A DNA stretch of 64,000 nucleotides from an uncultured Selenomonadales bacterium (GCA_937877655.1 CALFJC010000096.1:6118-70117); one strand, 5' to 3'. Shown: positions 52,164 through 61,428, counted from the first letter of the stretch. Numbers and translations: made by a program. The notes: generated from the sequence alone by a model not told the origin.

Positions 52164-53093
52164 TTAATTTTCAAAACGCAACGTCGTTGACATGCCGTCC
52201 TTTCCGCAAATCGTATTTTCAAAAACGGCGGTAGCATTGGGCAGATATTCTTTCGGATCTGCGATCATTTGCGAGAAATGCGCCAACCAAAGCTGCTTAA
52301 CGGCAGCTTTTTTTGCTGACTCGGCGGCTTGCGCAAAAGTCATATGCCCGTGCCGGTTTGCAGTCTCCGCCTGTTCATTTTCTCCGAAAGTCGCCTCGCA
52401 AATCATTAAGTCCGCGTCCTTCGCCGCCGCAATTAAATTTTCGCAAGGCGCGGTGTCGCCCGTGAATATGAATTTCAAACCCTTGCGCGGCTCGCCCAAA
52501 ACTTGTTCGGGCAAGATGACGGCGTCGCCAAGCTGAATGCTTTTTCCTTTCTGCAAAATTCCCCATTGGTTCACGGGCACGCCCAATTCTTTTGCGCGTT
52601 GCGGCAAAAATTTTCCTGCGCGGCTCAACGTGAAACAATATCCTTGACTCGCCACACGACGATGATCCGTTTTAAAAGCCGTCAATTTTGCTTCCGTCGC
52701 CCAACCTTTAATCAGCTCGGAAAGTTGCAACCCGTCCGAAGGAAACTCCAGCAATTTTATTTCGTAAGATGTCCAGCCCGTCAATTTAAAAATCGGCTCC
52801 AATTCTTCTTTTAAGCCTTCGGGTCCCGTTATGTACAAAGTTTCCGTTCGCTCCATGCAGGACATTGTTTGCAACAATCCCGACAAGCCGAAAATATGAT
52901 CGCCGTGATAGTGCGTCAAAGCAATTAGATCCGTTTTCATCAGGCTGACGCCCGCTTTTCGCGCCGCCGATTGTGTTCCTTCGCCGCAATCGAATAATAT
53001 CGAGTGCCCGCCGCAATTTAAAAATACCGCAGTTAGTGCTCTGTCGGGAATGGGCAAAAGTGCGCCCGTTCCTATTAATGTAATTTCTATCAT
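52164..53093 (-). CDS. rnz: Ribonuclease Z
   Basis: A 309-residue metallo-beta-lactamase-fold tRNA 3' endonuclease. The metal motif HYHGDH is at 61-66 (His61, His63, Asp65, His66) in IALTHYHGDHIFGLSGLL; later ligands include FTGDTAPCENL and the HGHMTFAQAAE AxH region. The length fits the short bacterial form. The stop is 22 nt from the end of the broken HNH frame on the other strand. Confidence 0.93.
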   Translation of the reverse strand: MIEITLIGTGALLPIPDRALTAVFLNCGGHSILFDCGEGTQSAARKAGVSLMKTDLIALTHYHGDHIFGLSGLLQTMSCMERTETLYITGPEGLKEELEPIFKLTGWTSYEIKLLEFPSDGLQLSELIKGWATEAKLTAFKTDHRRVASQGYCFTLSRAGKFLPQRAKELGVPVNQWGILQKGKSIQLGDAVILPEQVLGEPRKGLKFIFTGDTAPCENLIAAAKDADLMICEATFGENEQAETANRHGHMTFAQAAESAKKAAVKQLWLAHFSQMIADPKEYLPNATAVFENTICGKDGMSTTLRFEN

Positions 53094-53203
53094 GATTTCT
53101 CATCTCCGTTCCTTTGAAATTTTAGCAGAAAAATTTTTCGGCGTAAATGCGAATTTTGCAAAGTCGGGCGAAAGGGTGTATTATCTGCGCGAGGTGATTG
53201 GAA

Positions 53204-53461
53204 ATGTGTTTGGCTTTTCCCGCAAAAGTTTTAAATATCGAAGGAGACTTGGCAACGGTGGAGCGTTCGGGCGTAAAAAGAGCGGCGAGTTTGATGCTCC
53301 TGCCCGAAGCAAAAGTCGGCGATTACGTTTTGATTCACGCGGGCTTTGCAATGCAAATTATTGACGAAAACGAAGTTCAAATAAGAGATGCTCTCGTTGC
53401 CGAAATGAACGGAGCACCGAGAACAATTAGGAATGAGGAATTAGGAATTAGGAATGAATAA
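53204..53461 (+). CDS. hypC: Hydrogenase maturation chaperone HypC, C-terminus extended by repeat
   Basis: An 85-residue HypC/HupF chaperone that carries the Fe(CN)2CO unit with HypD. ATG 53204 gives MCLAFPAKV with the essential Cys2; an ATG two codons earlier would displace the Cys. VGDYVLIHAGFAMQII is the family core. The final residues [12 protein letters not shown] are encoded by an (AATTAGG)n repeat, which also supplies the overlap with hypD: the HypC stop lies 8 nt inside the hypD frame. No hydrogenase structural genes nor hypA, hypB or hypF are in the window. Confidence 0.9.
   Translation: MCLAFPAKVLNIEGDLATVERSGVKRAASLMLLPEAKVGDYVLIHAGFAMQIIDENEVQIRDALVAEMNGAPRTIRNEELGIRNE
53424..53456. 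repeat. (AATTAGG)n arm spanning the hypC 3' end and hypD start
   Basis: The arm encodes [10 protein letters not shown] of HypC and contributes the AGGA and ATG of hypD (TTAGGAATGAAT). There is no right arm. Confidence 0.85.
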
Positions 53462-54530
53462 GTTGATAAAAAAAATTTCTCGGCTTGCCGAAGGCAAAAA
53501 GCATTTGCGGCTTATGGAAGTCTGCGGAACCCACACGGTTGCGATTTTTCGGTCGGGCATAAGACAAATTCTCCCCGAAAACGTCGAACTTGTTTCGGGA
53601 CCGGGCTGTCCCGTCTGTGTTACCTGCGATGATTTTATCGACAAGGCGATTGCTTATTCAAAACAAAAAAATTTTATCGTTGCAACCTTCGGAGACATGT
53701 TGAAAGTGCCCGGTTCGCGCTCAAATTTGGCGGCGGCGCAGGCTGAAGGCGCAAAAATTAAAATCGTCTATTCGCCGCTCGATTGCCTAAAACTCGCGCA
53801 AGAAAATCTCGACAAGAAAATAATTTTTTTTGCTGTCGGCTTTGAAACAACCGCTCCGACGGCGGCGGCAACCGTTTTGGCGGCTAAAGCTCGCGGAATT
53901 AAAAATTTGTTCATGCTTTCCGCGCAGAAATTGGTTCCGCCCGCATTAAAATTTCTGCTGAACGATTCGGCGGTAAAAGTCGACGGATTTTTGTTGCCGG
54001 GACATGTTGCGGTAGTTATCGGCGCGAATGCCTTTAATTTTTTGGCTGAAGATTTTAAAATTCCAAGCACGGTCGGCGGCTTCGAGGCTGAAGAAATTTT
54101 AGCCGCGCTGAAAAATATTCTTGAGCAAATCGACAGCGGAAAAATCGAAGTTGCCAATGAATATCGCTCCGTCGTCAAAGCCGAAGGAAATTTGTCTGCA
54201 AAAAAAATTCTCGCGCAGGTTTATGAAATTTCTGACGTTGAATGGCGCGGCATGGGAAAAATTCCCGCGTCGGGTTTGAAAATGCGCAGTGAATTTGCAG
54301 ATTTTGATATTGAACAGGTTGCGCCGATTGAAATTGAACATTTTAATAAAAAAACTGCTTGCAGATGCGGCGAAGTTCTGCGCGGAATCATAAATCCTAC
54401 GGAATGTCCGCTTTTCGGCAAAATTTGTACGCCTTTGCACGCCGTCGGCGCGTGTATGGTCTCGGTTGAGGGCGTTTGCGCGGCTTGGTTCAAATACGGA
54501 GGGAGAAAATTAATTTGGAATGAGGAATGA
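53454..54530 (+). CDS. hypD: Hydrogenase maturation protein HypD
   Basis: A 358-residue HypD, the Fe-S scaffold on which the Fe(CN)2CO ligand set of [NiFe]-hydrogenases is assembled with HypC. Conserved: MEVCGTHT, SGPGCPVCVT with its catalytic cysteines, FAVGFETTAPTAA, and the C-terminal 4Fe-4S ligands in ACRCGEVLRG, CPLFGKICTP and GACMVSVEGVCAAW. The ATG lies in a repeat arm and overlaps hypC. The last residues KLIWNEE are read from a diverged repeat copy. Confidence 0.93.
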   Translation: MNKLIKKISRLAEGKKHLRLMEVCGTHTVAIFRSGIRQILPENVELVSGPGCPVCVTCDDFIDKAIAYSKQKNFIVATFGDMLKVPGSRSNLAAAQAEGAKIKIVYSPLDCLKLAQENLDKKIIFFAVGFETTAPTAAATVLAAKARGIKNLFMLSAQKLVPPALKFLLNDSAVKVDGFLLPGHVAVVIGANAFNFLAEDFKIPSTVGGFEAEEILAALKNILEQIDSGKIEVANEYRSVVKAEGNLSAKKILAQVYEISDVEWRGMGKIPASGLKMRSEFADFDIEQVAPIEIEHFNKKTACRCGEVLRGIINPTECPLFGKICTPLHAVGACMVSVEGVCAAWFKYGGRKLIWNEE

Positions 54531-54547
54531 GGAATGAGTAATGAGCA
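54509..54547. repeat. Diverged (AATTAGG)n arm at hypD 3' end
   Basis: TTAATTTGGAATGAGGAATGAGGAATGAGTAATGAG, a decayed copy giving the last codons and stop of hypD. Confidence 0.65.
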
Positions 54548-54642
54548 ATGAAAAAATTCTTATGGCGCACGGCGCGGGCGCAACTTTTGAAAAGTTGACA
54601 AACAGCGGTCGCGCTTTACTACTCAAAAATTTGAATGTGTAA
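54541..54642 (+). pseudogene. hypE 5' remnant
   Basis: The frame MSNEKILMAHGAGATFEKLT... (33 residues, stop at 54642) repeats the first ~12 codons of hypE at 54705 (MNEKILLAHGAGGK), at both DNA and protein level, then diverges. It looks like the start of an earlier or duplicated hypE whose remainder was lost. It overlaps the diverged repeat and still follows GGAATGAGTA, so a short peptide might be translated. Confidence 0.75.
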
Positions 54643-54704
54643 GCCGCGATTGTACGAAATGCCTGCGCATTTCTAGTTTAGAAACTTTTATAGGAGAAAT
54701 TTTT

Positions 54705-55700
54705 ATGAATGAAAAAATTCTTTTGGCGCACGGCGCAGGAGGCAAATTGAGCGAAAAACTCCTGCATGAAATAATTTTGCCCGCCTTCGACAACGAAATT
54801 TTAAATGAACTTCATGACGGCGCGAAAATCGGGCGATTGGCAATGACGACGGACAATTATGTTGTGCGTCCGATTTTTTTTCGCGGCGGAGACATCGGCA
54901 AGCTGTCAATTTGCGGAACCGTTAATGATTTGGCGGTTACGGGTGCCGTGCCGAAATATATTTCTGTCGGATTTATTCTGGAAGAAGGTTTCGACTTCGA
55001 CGAGCTGAAAAAAATCGTCGGATCAATGGCGAGTGCCGCGCAGGAAGCAGGCGTTAAAATCGTCACGGGCGATACAAAAGTTGTCGGGCGCGGGCAGGCG
55101 GACGGAATTTTTATAAACACGGCGGGCGTTGGAGAAATTATTGACGGCGTCGACATTTCGGCAAAAAAAATCTGCGCGGGTATGAAAGTTTTAATTTCCG
55201 GCACTGTCGGAGATCACGCCACAACAATTCTAGCCGAACGGCACGGCTTGGAGCTCCCCGAAAATATAAAATCGGATTGCGCGCCGCTGAATAAAATGAT
55301 TTTTGAAATGCTTTCAGCCGAAAAAAATATTGCAATGCTCCGAGATGCTACTCGCGGCGGAATTGCGGCTGTCTTAAACGAAATTGCGCAGGCGGCAGGC
55401 GTCGGAATTCTTATCGACGAAGAAAAAATCCCGATTCGCGAAGAAGTGCGCGGCGTCTGCGATATTTTGGGCTTCGACGCCCTTGAACTTGCCAACGAAG
55501 GTAAAATTATCGCCGTCGTGCCCGCCGAGTCTGCCGAAAAAGTCTTAGCCGTCATGAAAAAAAATATTTACGGCATCAACGCGGCGATTATCGGCGAAGT
55601 CGTCAAAAATTCTGCGGGCAAAGTCGGTTTGAAAACTTCGCTGGGCGCAATTCGGGTTGTCGACATGCCCGCAGGTGAATTGGTGCCCAGAATTTGTTAA
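54705..55700 (+). CDS. hypE: Hydrogenase maturation protein HypE
   Basis: A 331-residue PurM/ThiL-fold enzyme that dehydrates the carbamoylated C-terminal cysteine to thiocyanate, the source of cyanide ligands. The C-terminus ends PRIC, with the required terminal Cys331. ATP-binding and fold features include AHGAGGKLSEKLLHE, TTDNYVVRPIFF, SICGTVNDLAVTGA and RDATRGGIAAVLNEIA. ATG 54705 has AGGAGAA. It follows hypCD, with a hypE remnant in the gap. Confidence 0.95.
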   Translation: MNEKILLAHGAGGKLSEKLLHEIILPAFDNEILNELHDGAKIGRLAMTTDNYVVRPIFFRGGDIGKLSICGTVNDLAVTGAVPKYISVGFILEEGFDFDELKKIVGSMASAAQEAGVKIVTGDTKVVGRGQADGIFINTAGVGEIIDGVDISAKKICAGMKVLISGTVGDHATTILAERHGLELPENIKSDCAPLNKMIFEMLSAEKNIAMLRDATRGGIAAVLNEIAQAAGVGILIDEEKIPIREEVRGVCDILGFDALELANEGKIIAVVPAESAEKVLAVMKKNIYGINAAIIGEVVKNSAGKVGLKTSLGAIRVVDMPAGELVPRIC

Positions 55701-55712
55701 GGAGATGATTTT

Positions 55713-57803
55713 ATGGAGCAAAGAACTCGCGACATTTTAAAATTGCTCCTTCACGAAAAAATTTTCATAACAACAAGCGACATAGCAACAAAACTTTCAG
55801 TCAGTTCAAAAACAATTTCAAGACAACTGCCCAAAGTCGAAGAAATTTTAAAAGCCGTCGGCTTGCAACTGGAAAAAAAGTCGGGCGCGGGGCTTTTGGT
55901 AAAAGGAAGCGAAGTTAAACGCTACGCACTCGCAAAACAAATCGAGTCGAGCGAAAAAAGAGAGTACACGCCCAACGAACGCCGCTCAATCATAATCAGC
56001 AAACTTTTGGCAAGCCGCGAGCCGATAAAATTATTTGCGCTGTCTTCGGCGGTTCACGTGACAGATTCGACGATAAGCAACGATTTGGACAAATTGGAGC
56101 CGTATTTTCGCGAACAGGGCTTGAAACTTTTGCGAAAACCGGGCTTGGGCGTGAGTTTGCTCGGCGATGAACGCGATTTAAGGCGCGCAATCGTCCGTTA
56201 CATCTATGAACATGTCGGCGAAGAAAATTTATTGAACTTAATGCGGGATAATTTGCCCGAAGAAAATGAATCGGTCGCGCAGGTGTCGAAATTTTTGTTG
56301 GAACTTATCGACGCGGGCGAATGGCGGCGGTTGGAGCAGATGATCCGCGTCACAGAAAACGATTTAGGTTGCAAACTCTCCGATAATGCGTTTATCGGCT
56401 TGATGGTTCACTTATCGCTGACGGTTCGGCGAATAAAAAATCACGAGGCGATTAAACTCGACGAAGAAAATTGTTCACGCCTGCGCGGAAGTCGGGAATT
56501 TTCGGCGGCGAAGAAATTGGCAGAAAAAATTTCGGCGGTTTTTGAAATTGAAGTGCCCGAAAGCGAAATTTGTTATATCGCAATGCATATTCTTGGCGCA
56601 AGAAGCCGTTACAGCTCGGCAAGTCTCGGAACAATTTCCATGATGGATAATTTCCGTGTCGTGAAATTGGCGCGGAAAATTATGAAGAATGCCGCGAAAA
56701 TTACCGGACGCGACATCGATAAGAATCAAAGTTTGCTCGCGGGGCTCGTAAATCATCTCGCGCCGTCAATCAGCCGCTTAAAAATGCATATGGACATCAG
56801 AAATCCGCTTTTGGGCGAAATGCAGAAACATTATCCCGAACTAATGACTTTAACCAAAAAATGTGTCGGCGAAATCGAGGCGGAGCTCGGAGAAATTTTG
56901 CCGGACGCGGAAATTGCCTATATCGCAATGCATTTGGGCGCGGCACTCTCGGACAGCGAAAAATTTTTACATGCAATTCACAGAGTAGTGGTCGCTTGCC
57001 CGACGGGAATGGGAACTTCGCGGCTTTTGGCGAGCAGACTCCGCGCAACCTTTCCAACATTGAAAATCGTTGATGAAATTCCGATTCTGGAGATAAATTC
57101 GGAGTACATTGCGGCGAAAGACTTCGATTTTATAATTTCAACCGTGCCGATTCCCCGCGCAGAACGCCCGGTTTTGGTTGTAAGCGCGACTTTGACGGAA
57201 GACGACAGAAAGAAGATTGAGATTGAACTTTCGCGGCAAAATAAAAGTTTTTTGGCAAGTGCGGAAGAATTTGAGCCGCGCCCTTCGTTTATCGAAGGAC
57301 TTTCCAAAATGAATTCTTACGGGCGGGCAATTTCGGAGCTGATGGCGAATTATTTCTTTGTCCGCGAAAAAATTTCCGACATAAACGCGGCTTGCGACTT
57401 GGCGGGGCATTTGGCTGGCAAAAATCCTCAAAGCCGCGCAGAAATTTCAAAGGAATTGCTCCTTCGCGAAGACAAAGGCTCAACTTTAATCGTCGGGCGG
57501 CACATGATTTTGTTGCATTGCAAAAGCGCGGCGATTAACTCGGCGGCATTCGGCATTTTGCAGCTCGGCGAAGGTTTCAAATACCCCGAAGACGGAGAAA
57601 TTGTCCGAACGGCGATTGTTTTGCTCGCGCCGCAGGATTCGGACGAATTTACGCTTGAAACTATCGGACATATTGCTTCGGTATTGCTCGACCGCTGGGG
57701 ATTTATCGAAATTCTTCACGAAGGCGACGGCGCGGAGATTCAACAGGAAGTTTTAAAGATTTTTGAAGACTTTTACAAGGCAAAGTTCAAAGAATTGATA
57801 TAA
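55713..57803 (+). CDS. PRD-containing PTS-controlled transcription regulator (MtlR/BglG type)
   Basis: A 696-residue regulator. N-terminal helix-turn-helix segments (~1-160; TTSDIATKLSVSSKTISRQL, SAVHVTDSTISNDLDKLE), two PTS regulation domains with His-containing motifs (ENDLGCKLSDNAFIGLMVHL; IAYIAMHLGAAL), an EIIB-like domain with Cys429 in VVACPTGMGTSRLL, and a C-terminal EIIA-like domain (~550-690) with ILLHCKSAAI. Phosphorylation by PTS proteins would set its activity. It lies 12 nt after hypE with a GGAGATG site and no PTS permease beside it, so its target operon is elsewhere or is this hyp cluster. Confidence 0.88.
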   Translation: MEQRTRDILKLLLHEKIFITTSDIATKLSVSSKTISRQLPKVEEILKAVGLQLEKKSGAGLLVKGSEVKRYALAKQIESSEKREYTPNERRSIIISKLLASREPIKLFALSSAVHVTDSTISNDLDKLEPYFREQGLKLLRKPGLGVSLLGDERDLRRAIVRYIYEHVGEENLLNLMRDNLPEENESVAQVSKFLLELIDAGEWRRLEQMIRVTENDLGCKLSDNAFIGLMVHLSLTVRRIKNHEAIKLDEENCSRLRGSREFSAAKKLAEKISAVFEIEVPESEICYIAMHILGARSRYSSASLGTISMMDNFRVVKLARKIMKNAAKITGRDIDKNQSLLAGLVNHLAPSISRLKMHMDIRNPLLGEMQKHYPELMTLTKKCVGEIEAELGEILPDAEIAYIAMHLGAALSDSEKFLHAIHRVVVACPTGMGTSRLLASRLRATFPTLKIVDEIPILEINSEYIAAKDFDFIISTVPIPRAERPVLVVSATLTEDDRKKIEIELSRQNKSFLASAEEFEPRPSFIEGLSKMNSYGRAISELMANYFFVREKISDINAACDLAGHLAGKNPQSRAEISKELLLREDKGSTLIVGRHMILLHCKSAAINSAAFGILQLGEGFKYPEDGEIVRTAIVLLAPQDSDEFTLETIGHIASVLLDRWGFIEILHEGDGAEIQQEVLKIFEDFYKAKFKELI

Positions 57804-57846
57804 AAAAAGCGACGGGCTTAAAAAAGCTCGCCGCTTAATTTTTTTT
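57803..57846. terminator. Terminator between PRD regulator and rubrerythrin-fusion genes
   Basis: AAAAAAAGCGACGGGC / GCTCGCCGCTTAATTTTTTT hairpin between convergent stops. Confidence 0.7.
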
Positions 57847-57857
57847 CTGTGATAAGC

Positions 57858-59033
57858 TCAATAATTTTCAGCGTTGACTTCAAAAAAAGCTTTTGGATGC
57901 TTGCAAACAGGGCAAAGGTCGGGGGCTTGTGTGCCGACAACAATATGTCCGCAATTTCTGCACTCCCAAACTTGAACGCCTGCTTTTTTGAAGACTTCCT
58001 GCGCCTCAACATTCTTCAAAAGCTTGCGATAACGTTCCTCGTGATGTTTTTCAATCGCCGCAACGCCTCTGAACTGCTCCGCCAATTCGTGGAAACCTTC
58101 TTCATCAGCCTCGCGTGCCATGCGAGCATACATGTCCGTCCACTCAAAATTTTCTCCGTCCGCCGCGTGAAGGAGATTTTCTTCCACAGTTCCAAGCTCG
58201 CCCAACGCTTTAAACCAAAGTTTGGCATGTTCCTTTTCGTTTTCGGCAGTTTTAAGGAAAAGCGCGGCAATTTGTTCGTAACCGTTCTTTTTCGCGACGG
58301 AAGCATAGTAAGTGTACTTGTTTCTGGCTTGCGACTCGCCCGCGAACGCCTCTTGAAGATTTTTTTCTGTCTTTGTGCCGGCATATTTATTTTTCTGCGC
58401 GGGAGCTTCGGGAGTTTCGACAACTTTTTCAAAATCTGTCGAAGGATGCTTGCAGAGCGGACAAATTGCGGGCGGTTCGTCGCCTTCATGAACATAGCCG
58501 CAGATTCTGCAAACCCATTTCGTCTTGCCCGCCGCTTTTACTGCAGGTTTCGGCTTGATATTCGCTTGATAATAGTTGTATGTCGCCGAAGGAACATCGG
58601 AAAGTTTTTCCATGTCGACAACTTCCGCGATAAAAATCGAATGAGTATCCAATTCGACTTGCTGAATCACATTTGCGCTGATAAATGAGTTTGTGCCTTC
58701 GGTTATGGCAAGTGTTCCGTTCGCCGTGCGCTGAACTTTATCGAAGTTGGCAAATTTATCGACGTTGCGCCCGCTTTGAAAGCCGAAATGCTTAAATAAA
58801 TCGAAAGTCGCCGCCTCGCTGATGATTGAGACGGTAAATTTTTTTGTTTTGGCGATAATGTCGTGCGTGAAGTTCGATTTGTTCACTGCGATTGAAATTC
58901 TGTCCTTCGAGACGGGCGCGGCGGTTACCTGAGTAACTGTATTGATAATGCAGGCGTTATCTTTGCCGTTTTCGTCGCGTGCGCTGAGCACAAACAAGCC
59001 GTATTGAACGTTGAAAAGAACTTTGCTGTTCAT
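57858..59033 (-). CDS. Flavin reductase - rubredoxin - rubrerythrin - rubredoxin fusion
   Basis: A 391-residue electron-transfer protein with a whole peroxide-reduction chain in one polypeptide. Residues ~1-150: FMN-binding flavin reductase-like domain ([34 protein letters not shown]). ~163-200: rubredoxin ([20 protein letters not shown]). ~215-345: rubrerythrin four-helix di-iron domain ([51 protein letters not shown]). ~352-391: second rubredoxin ([20 protein letters not shown]). It would reduce hydrogen peroxide or oxygen with NAD(P)H-derived electrons. I prefer ATG 59033, 7 nt after GGAGAGG, over a GTG that overlaps that site. Confidence 0.92.
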   Translation of the reverse strand: MNSKVLFNVQYGLFVLSARDENGKDNACIINTVTQVTAAPVSKDRISIAVNKSNFTHDIIAKTKKFTVSIISEAATFDLFKHFGFQSGRNVDKFANFDKVQRTANGTLAITEGTNSFISANVIQQVELDTHSIFIAEVVDMEKLSDVPSATYNYYQANIKPKPAVKAAGKTKWVCRICGYVHEGDEPPAICPLCKHPSTDFEKVVETPEAPAQKNKYAGTKTEKNLQEAFAGESQARNKYTYYASVAKKNGYEQIAALFLKTAENEKEHAKLWFKALGELGTVEENLLHAADGENFEWTDMYARMAREADEEGFHELAEQFRGVAAIEKHHEERYRKLLKNVEAQEVFKKAGVQVWECRNCGHIVVGTQAPDLCPVCKHPKAFFEVNAENY

Positions 59034-59523
59034 TTTCGTCACCTCTCCTAAAAATTTCGTTCATGATAGCAAAAAAAAACTGCCTTCGCAAGTTCAAAGG
59101 CGGCTGATTATTTTTTTCATCAGTTACAACCGATTTTTTTGCTTTACGGCTTTGAACGATAAAATTTTTTCCAAAAAAAGTTTTGAGGTGCTTGTTCTTC
59201 TGAAATTTTGGCTTTGAAGTTGATTCGGAAGAGATTTTGATAGTTGAAAAGGAGTTAGGAAGCAATTTTGAGGCTCGAACTGCCTTTGCAAATGATTTTG
59301 AAGCTTGAAAAAGATTTTGAAAGGCGATTTGGAAGGGCAAAATGAAAATTCCGCTGTAACGGAATTTTTCATTTGGGCAAAAAAATCCCCCGACAACGTT
59401 GCGAGGGATTTTTTGGTTAGCAATAATTAATTCGTGCGCTCAACGCGAGCAACCCGTATTTGTCATAAAATATTTTGCATAAGCAAGATGAATTTTATCG
59501 TACGCCGCGCAGATTGTAAATTT
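59034..59523. other. 490-nt intergenic region with quasi-repeats and hairpins
   Basis: From 59175 to 59340 the plus strand holds an irregular repeat built on GATTTTGAA, AAGCTTGAAA and GGAAG blocks spaced about 15-30 nt apart. Short frames across it are low-complexity on both strands and I do not support any as a gene. Two hairpins follow: AAAATTCCG..CGGAATTTTT (59342-59370) and AATCCC..GGGATTTTTTGG (59385-59415), both terminator-like. The remainder to 59523 shows nothing I can name. Confidence 0.5.
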
Positions 59524-60654
59524 TTATTGGAAATTCTGAAGTTCATCGGGAGCGGCAAGCCAATCCTCAAGTTTGGGATTATTCGTCGGCTCCCAATCGA
59601 TTTTCCGACATTTTTCCGAACACCAATAACACATTTCGACATTGCCGTTAAGATGTTCGAGCAGAGCGGAAAAATTTGGTGTGTAAATATCAACGGCTGT
59701 CGCCGCAGGAAAATTTTCTATTCCGAATTTCTCTGTGAACTTGTAATTCAAAGCATCAATCGGGCATTTATAAATTTTTCCGTCACGCAGAAAGCGACAC
59801 TCATTATTAAAGCAGACGGCACGAGATTTTTCGGGATTATTGCCCGAATGTAAAGTTAAAAACACACCAAACTTATCTTTGACGAAATCATTCAGCTGAA
59901 AGAGAATATTATTTGAAGTTAGAATGTTTTTCACTTTATCAATGATTTGCACGGTAATTTTGTAAGAAGAAATATCCACAATGCAATTATTTTTTCTGAT
60001 TGCGTCGAGAACTTTTTGTGAAAGTGAAGGAATAAGTAAGCCGTTGGTCACAAGTCGCAAATTGGTTTTCGGCAAATATTGTCGAGAAATTTTTATATAC
60101 TCGTCAATATTTTTCAAAAGCAACGGCTCGCCGCCCAATAAACGAAACCTGACAATATCGCAAGTTTGAGAAAGTTTGCTGACATCGCGACGAAAATTTT
60201 CAAGCGGATAAATTTCATCGCGTTCGAAAAGACCGGAGAAATGTGTACAACCTCTGCAATTCAAGTTGCAAGCATCAGCAATATTTGTTTCAAGATAACC
60301 GACGTAAATTTTACTCGGATCAAGCATGTAAACGGGGTTAAAAGGATTAATGTTAATGAAATCCGCAATGCCGATTTTTGAAATGCCGTAGAGTTTACAA
60401 GTTTGAACACAAGCCTTTGTAAAATCGCTGCGCGCTTTATCGGCGATAATAATACCGTCAAGCTCGCCTTTGTTTACAAGCCATCTGAATTCAAAAAAGT
60501 TTATCTGCGGAAGATTTGTAGATAAATTGTCCTCCTCTGCTCCGCGAAATGGTACAAAGTCTCTAATGAAAAATTTAAACTCGATGTCGCTGTTTTTCAA
60601 GCTCTCCTGAACCTGCAAGGCAAGCGGCGGATAACCGCAAATAGCAACTCTCAT
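59524..60654 (-). CDS. Radical SAM protein
   Basis: A 376-residue protein. Residues 1-110 form a separate alpha/beta N-terminal region (AICGYPPLALQVQESL, LDGIIIADKARSD) resembling a nucleotide-sugar or response-type Rossmann fold. The radical SAM core follows, with the cluster ligands Cys129, Cys133 and Cys136 in ACNLNCRGCTHFSG and the GGEP motif in LLGGEPLLL. Further Cys in AVCFNNECRFL, YKCPIDAL and MCYWCSEKC suggest an auxiliary SPASM-like cluster. The target is unknown; relatives sit in glycan or peptide-modification loci. It starts 11 nt after glnQ ends, with an AGGAGG site, so the two are likely co-transcribed. Confidence 0.82.
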   Translation of the reverse strand: MRVAICGYPPLALQVQESLKNSDIEFKFFIRDFVPFRGAEEDNLSTNLPQINFFEFRWLVNKGELDGIIIADKARSDFTKACVQTCKLYGISKIGIADFININPFNPVYMLDPSKIYVGYLETNIADACNLNCRGCTHFSGLFERDEIYPLENFRRDVSKLSQTCDIVRFRLLGGEPLLLKNIDEYIKISRQYLPKTNLRLVTNGLLIPSLSQKVLDAIRKNNCIVDISSYKITVQIIDKVKNILTSNNILFQLNDFVKDKFGVFLTLHSGNNPEKSRAVCFNNECRFLRDGKIYKCPIDALNYKFTEKFGIENFPAATAVDIYTPNFSALLEHLNGNVEMCYWCSEKCRKIDWEPTNNPKLEDWLAAPDELQNFQ

Positions 60655-60665
60655 TGCCGCGCCTC

Positions 60666-61385
60666 CTATAAAATTTTTGACAGGAATAATTTCGTTCGTT
60701 CTTCCTTCGGATTCTCGAAAACTTCTTTAGGTTTGCCCTGTTCGACGATATAACCGCCGTCGACAAAAAGGAGCCGCGTCCCGACTTCGCGGGCAAAACC
60801 CATTTCATGAGTAACGACAACCATAGTCATTCCGCGTTCGGCGAGGCGTTGCATTACGTCGAGGACTTCGCCGACCATTTCGGGATCAAGTGCGCTTGTC
60901 GGTTCGTCGAAGAGCATAACTTTGGGTTGCATAGCCAATGCGCGGGCGATTGCGACGCGTTGTTGTTGTCCGCCGCTTAATTGATTCGGATAAGCGTTCG
61001 CCTTGTCGCCCAAACCGACTCTGTCAAGCAAATCCTGCGCGGTTTGCTCGGCTTTTGAACGATGTATTTTGCGAACTTTCATTGGCGCAAGCGTAATGTT
61101 GTCAAGAACGGTCATGTGCGGGAAAAGATTAAATCTCTGAAAAACCATCCCGACTTCTTCGCGAACTTTGTTGATATTTTCGTCGCTGTCCATCGGAATT
61201 CCGTCAACAGTGATTGTGCCGCCCGTCGGCTCCTCCAAAAAGTTTATGCAACGCAAAAGAGTAGATTTGCCGCTGCCCGAAGGACCGATTATAACCACAA
61301 CTTCCCGTTCATCAATGTGAAGATCAATTCCCTTCAAAACATGCAGATCGCCGAACGATTTTTTTAAGCCTTTAATTTCAATCAT
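60666..61385 (-). CDS. glnQ: Polar amino-acid ABC transporter ATP-binding protein
   Basis: A 239-residue ATPase of the GlnQ/HisP class. Walker [15 protein letters not shown]-loop [16 protein letters not shown], signature [16 protein letters not shown], Walker [15 protein letters not shown] and the H-loop [12 protein letters not shown] are all intact. No membrane permease or binding protein gene is adjacent, unusual for this class, so the partner subunits must be elsewhere. A repeat arm (61393-61425) lies just upstream and holds the only Shine-Dalgarno-like AGGA near the ATG. Confidence 0.92.
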   Translation of the reverse strand: MIEIKGLKKSFGDLHVLKGIDLHIDEREVVVIIGPSGSGKSTLLRCINFLEEPTGGTITVDGIPMDSDENINKVREEVGMVFQRFNLFPHMTVLDNITLAPMKVRKIHRSKAEQTAQDLLDRVGLGDKANAYPNQLSGGQQQRVAIARALAMQPKVMLFDEPTSALDPEMVGEVLDVMQRLAERGMTMVVVTHEMGFAREVGTRLLFVDGGYIVEQGKPKEVFENPKEERTKLFLSKIL

Positions 61386-61392
61386 ACTGAAA

Positions 61393-61425
61393 AATTCCTA
61401 ACTCCTCATTCCTAATTCCTAATTG
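61393..61425. repeat. (AATTAGG)n arm between flagellar gene and glnQ
   Basis: ATTCCTAACTCCTCATTCCTAATTCC and so on, filling the gap between the flagellar-gene stop and the glnQ start. Confidence 0.8.
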
Positions 61426-61428
61426 CCT

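Noticed and set aside
59124..59423. 99-codon minus-strand gene
   Set aside because: It is low-complexity Phe/Gln/Ser sequence crossing two terminator-like hairpins, with no ribosome site.
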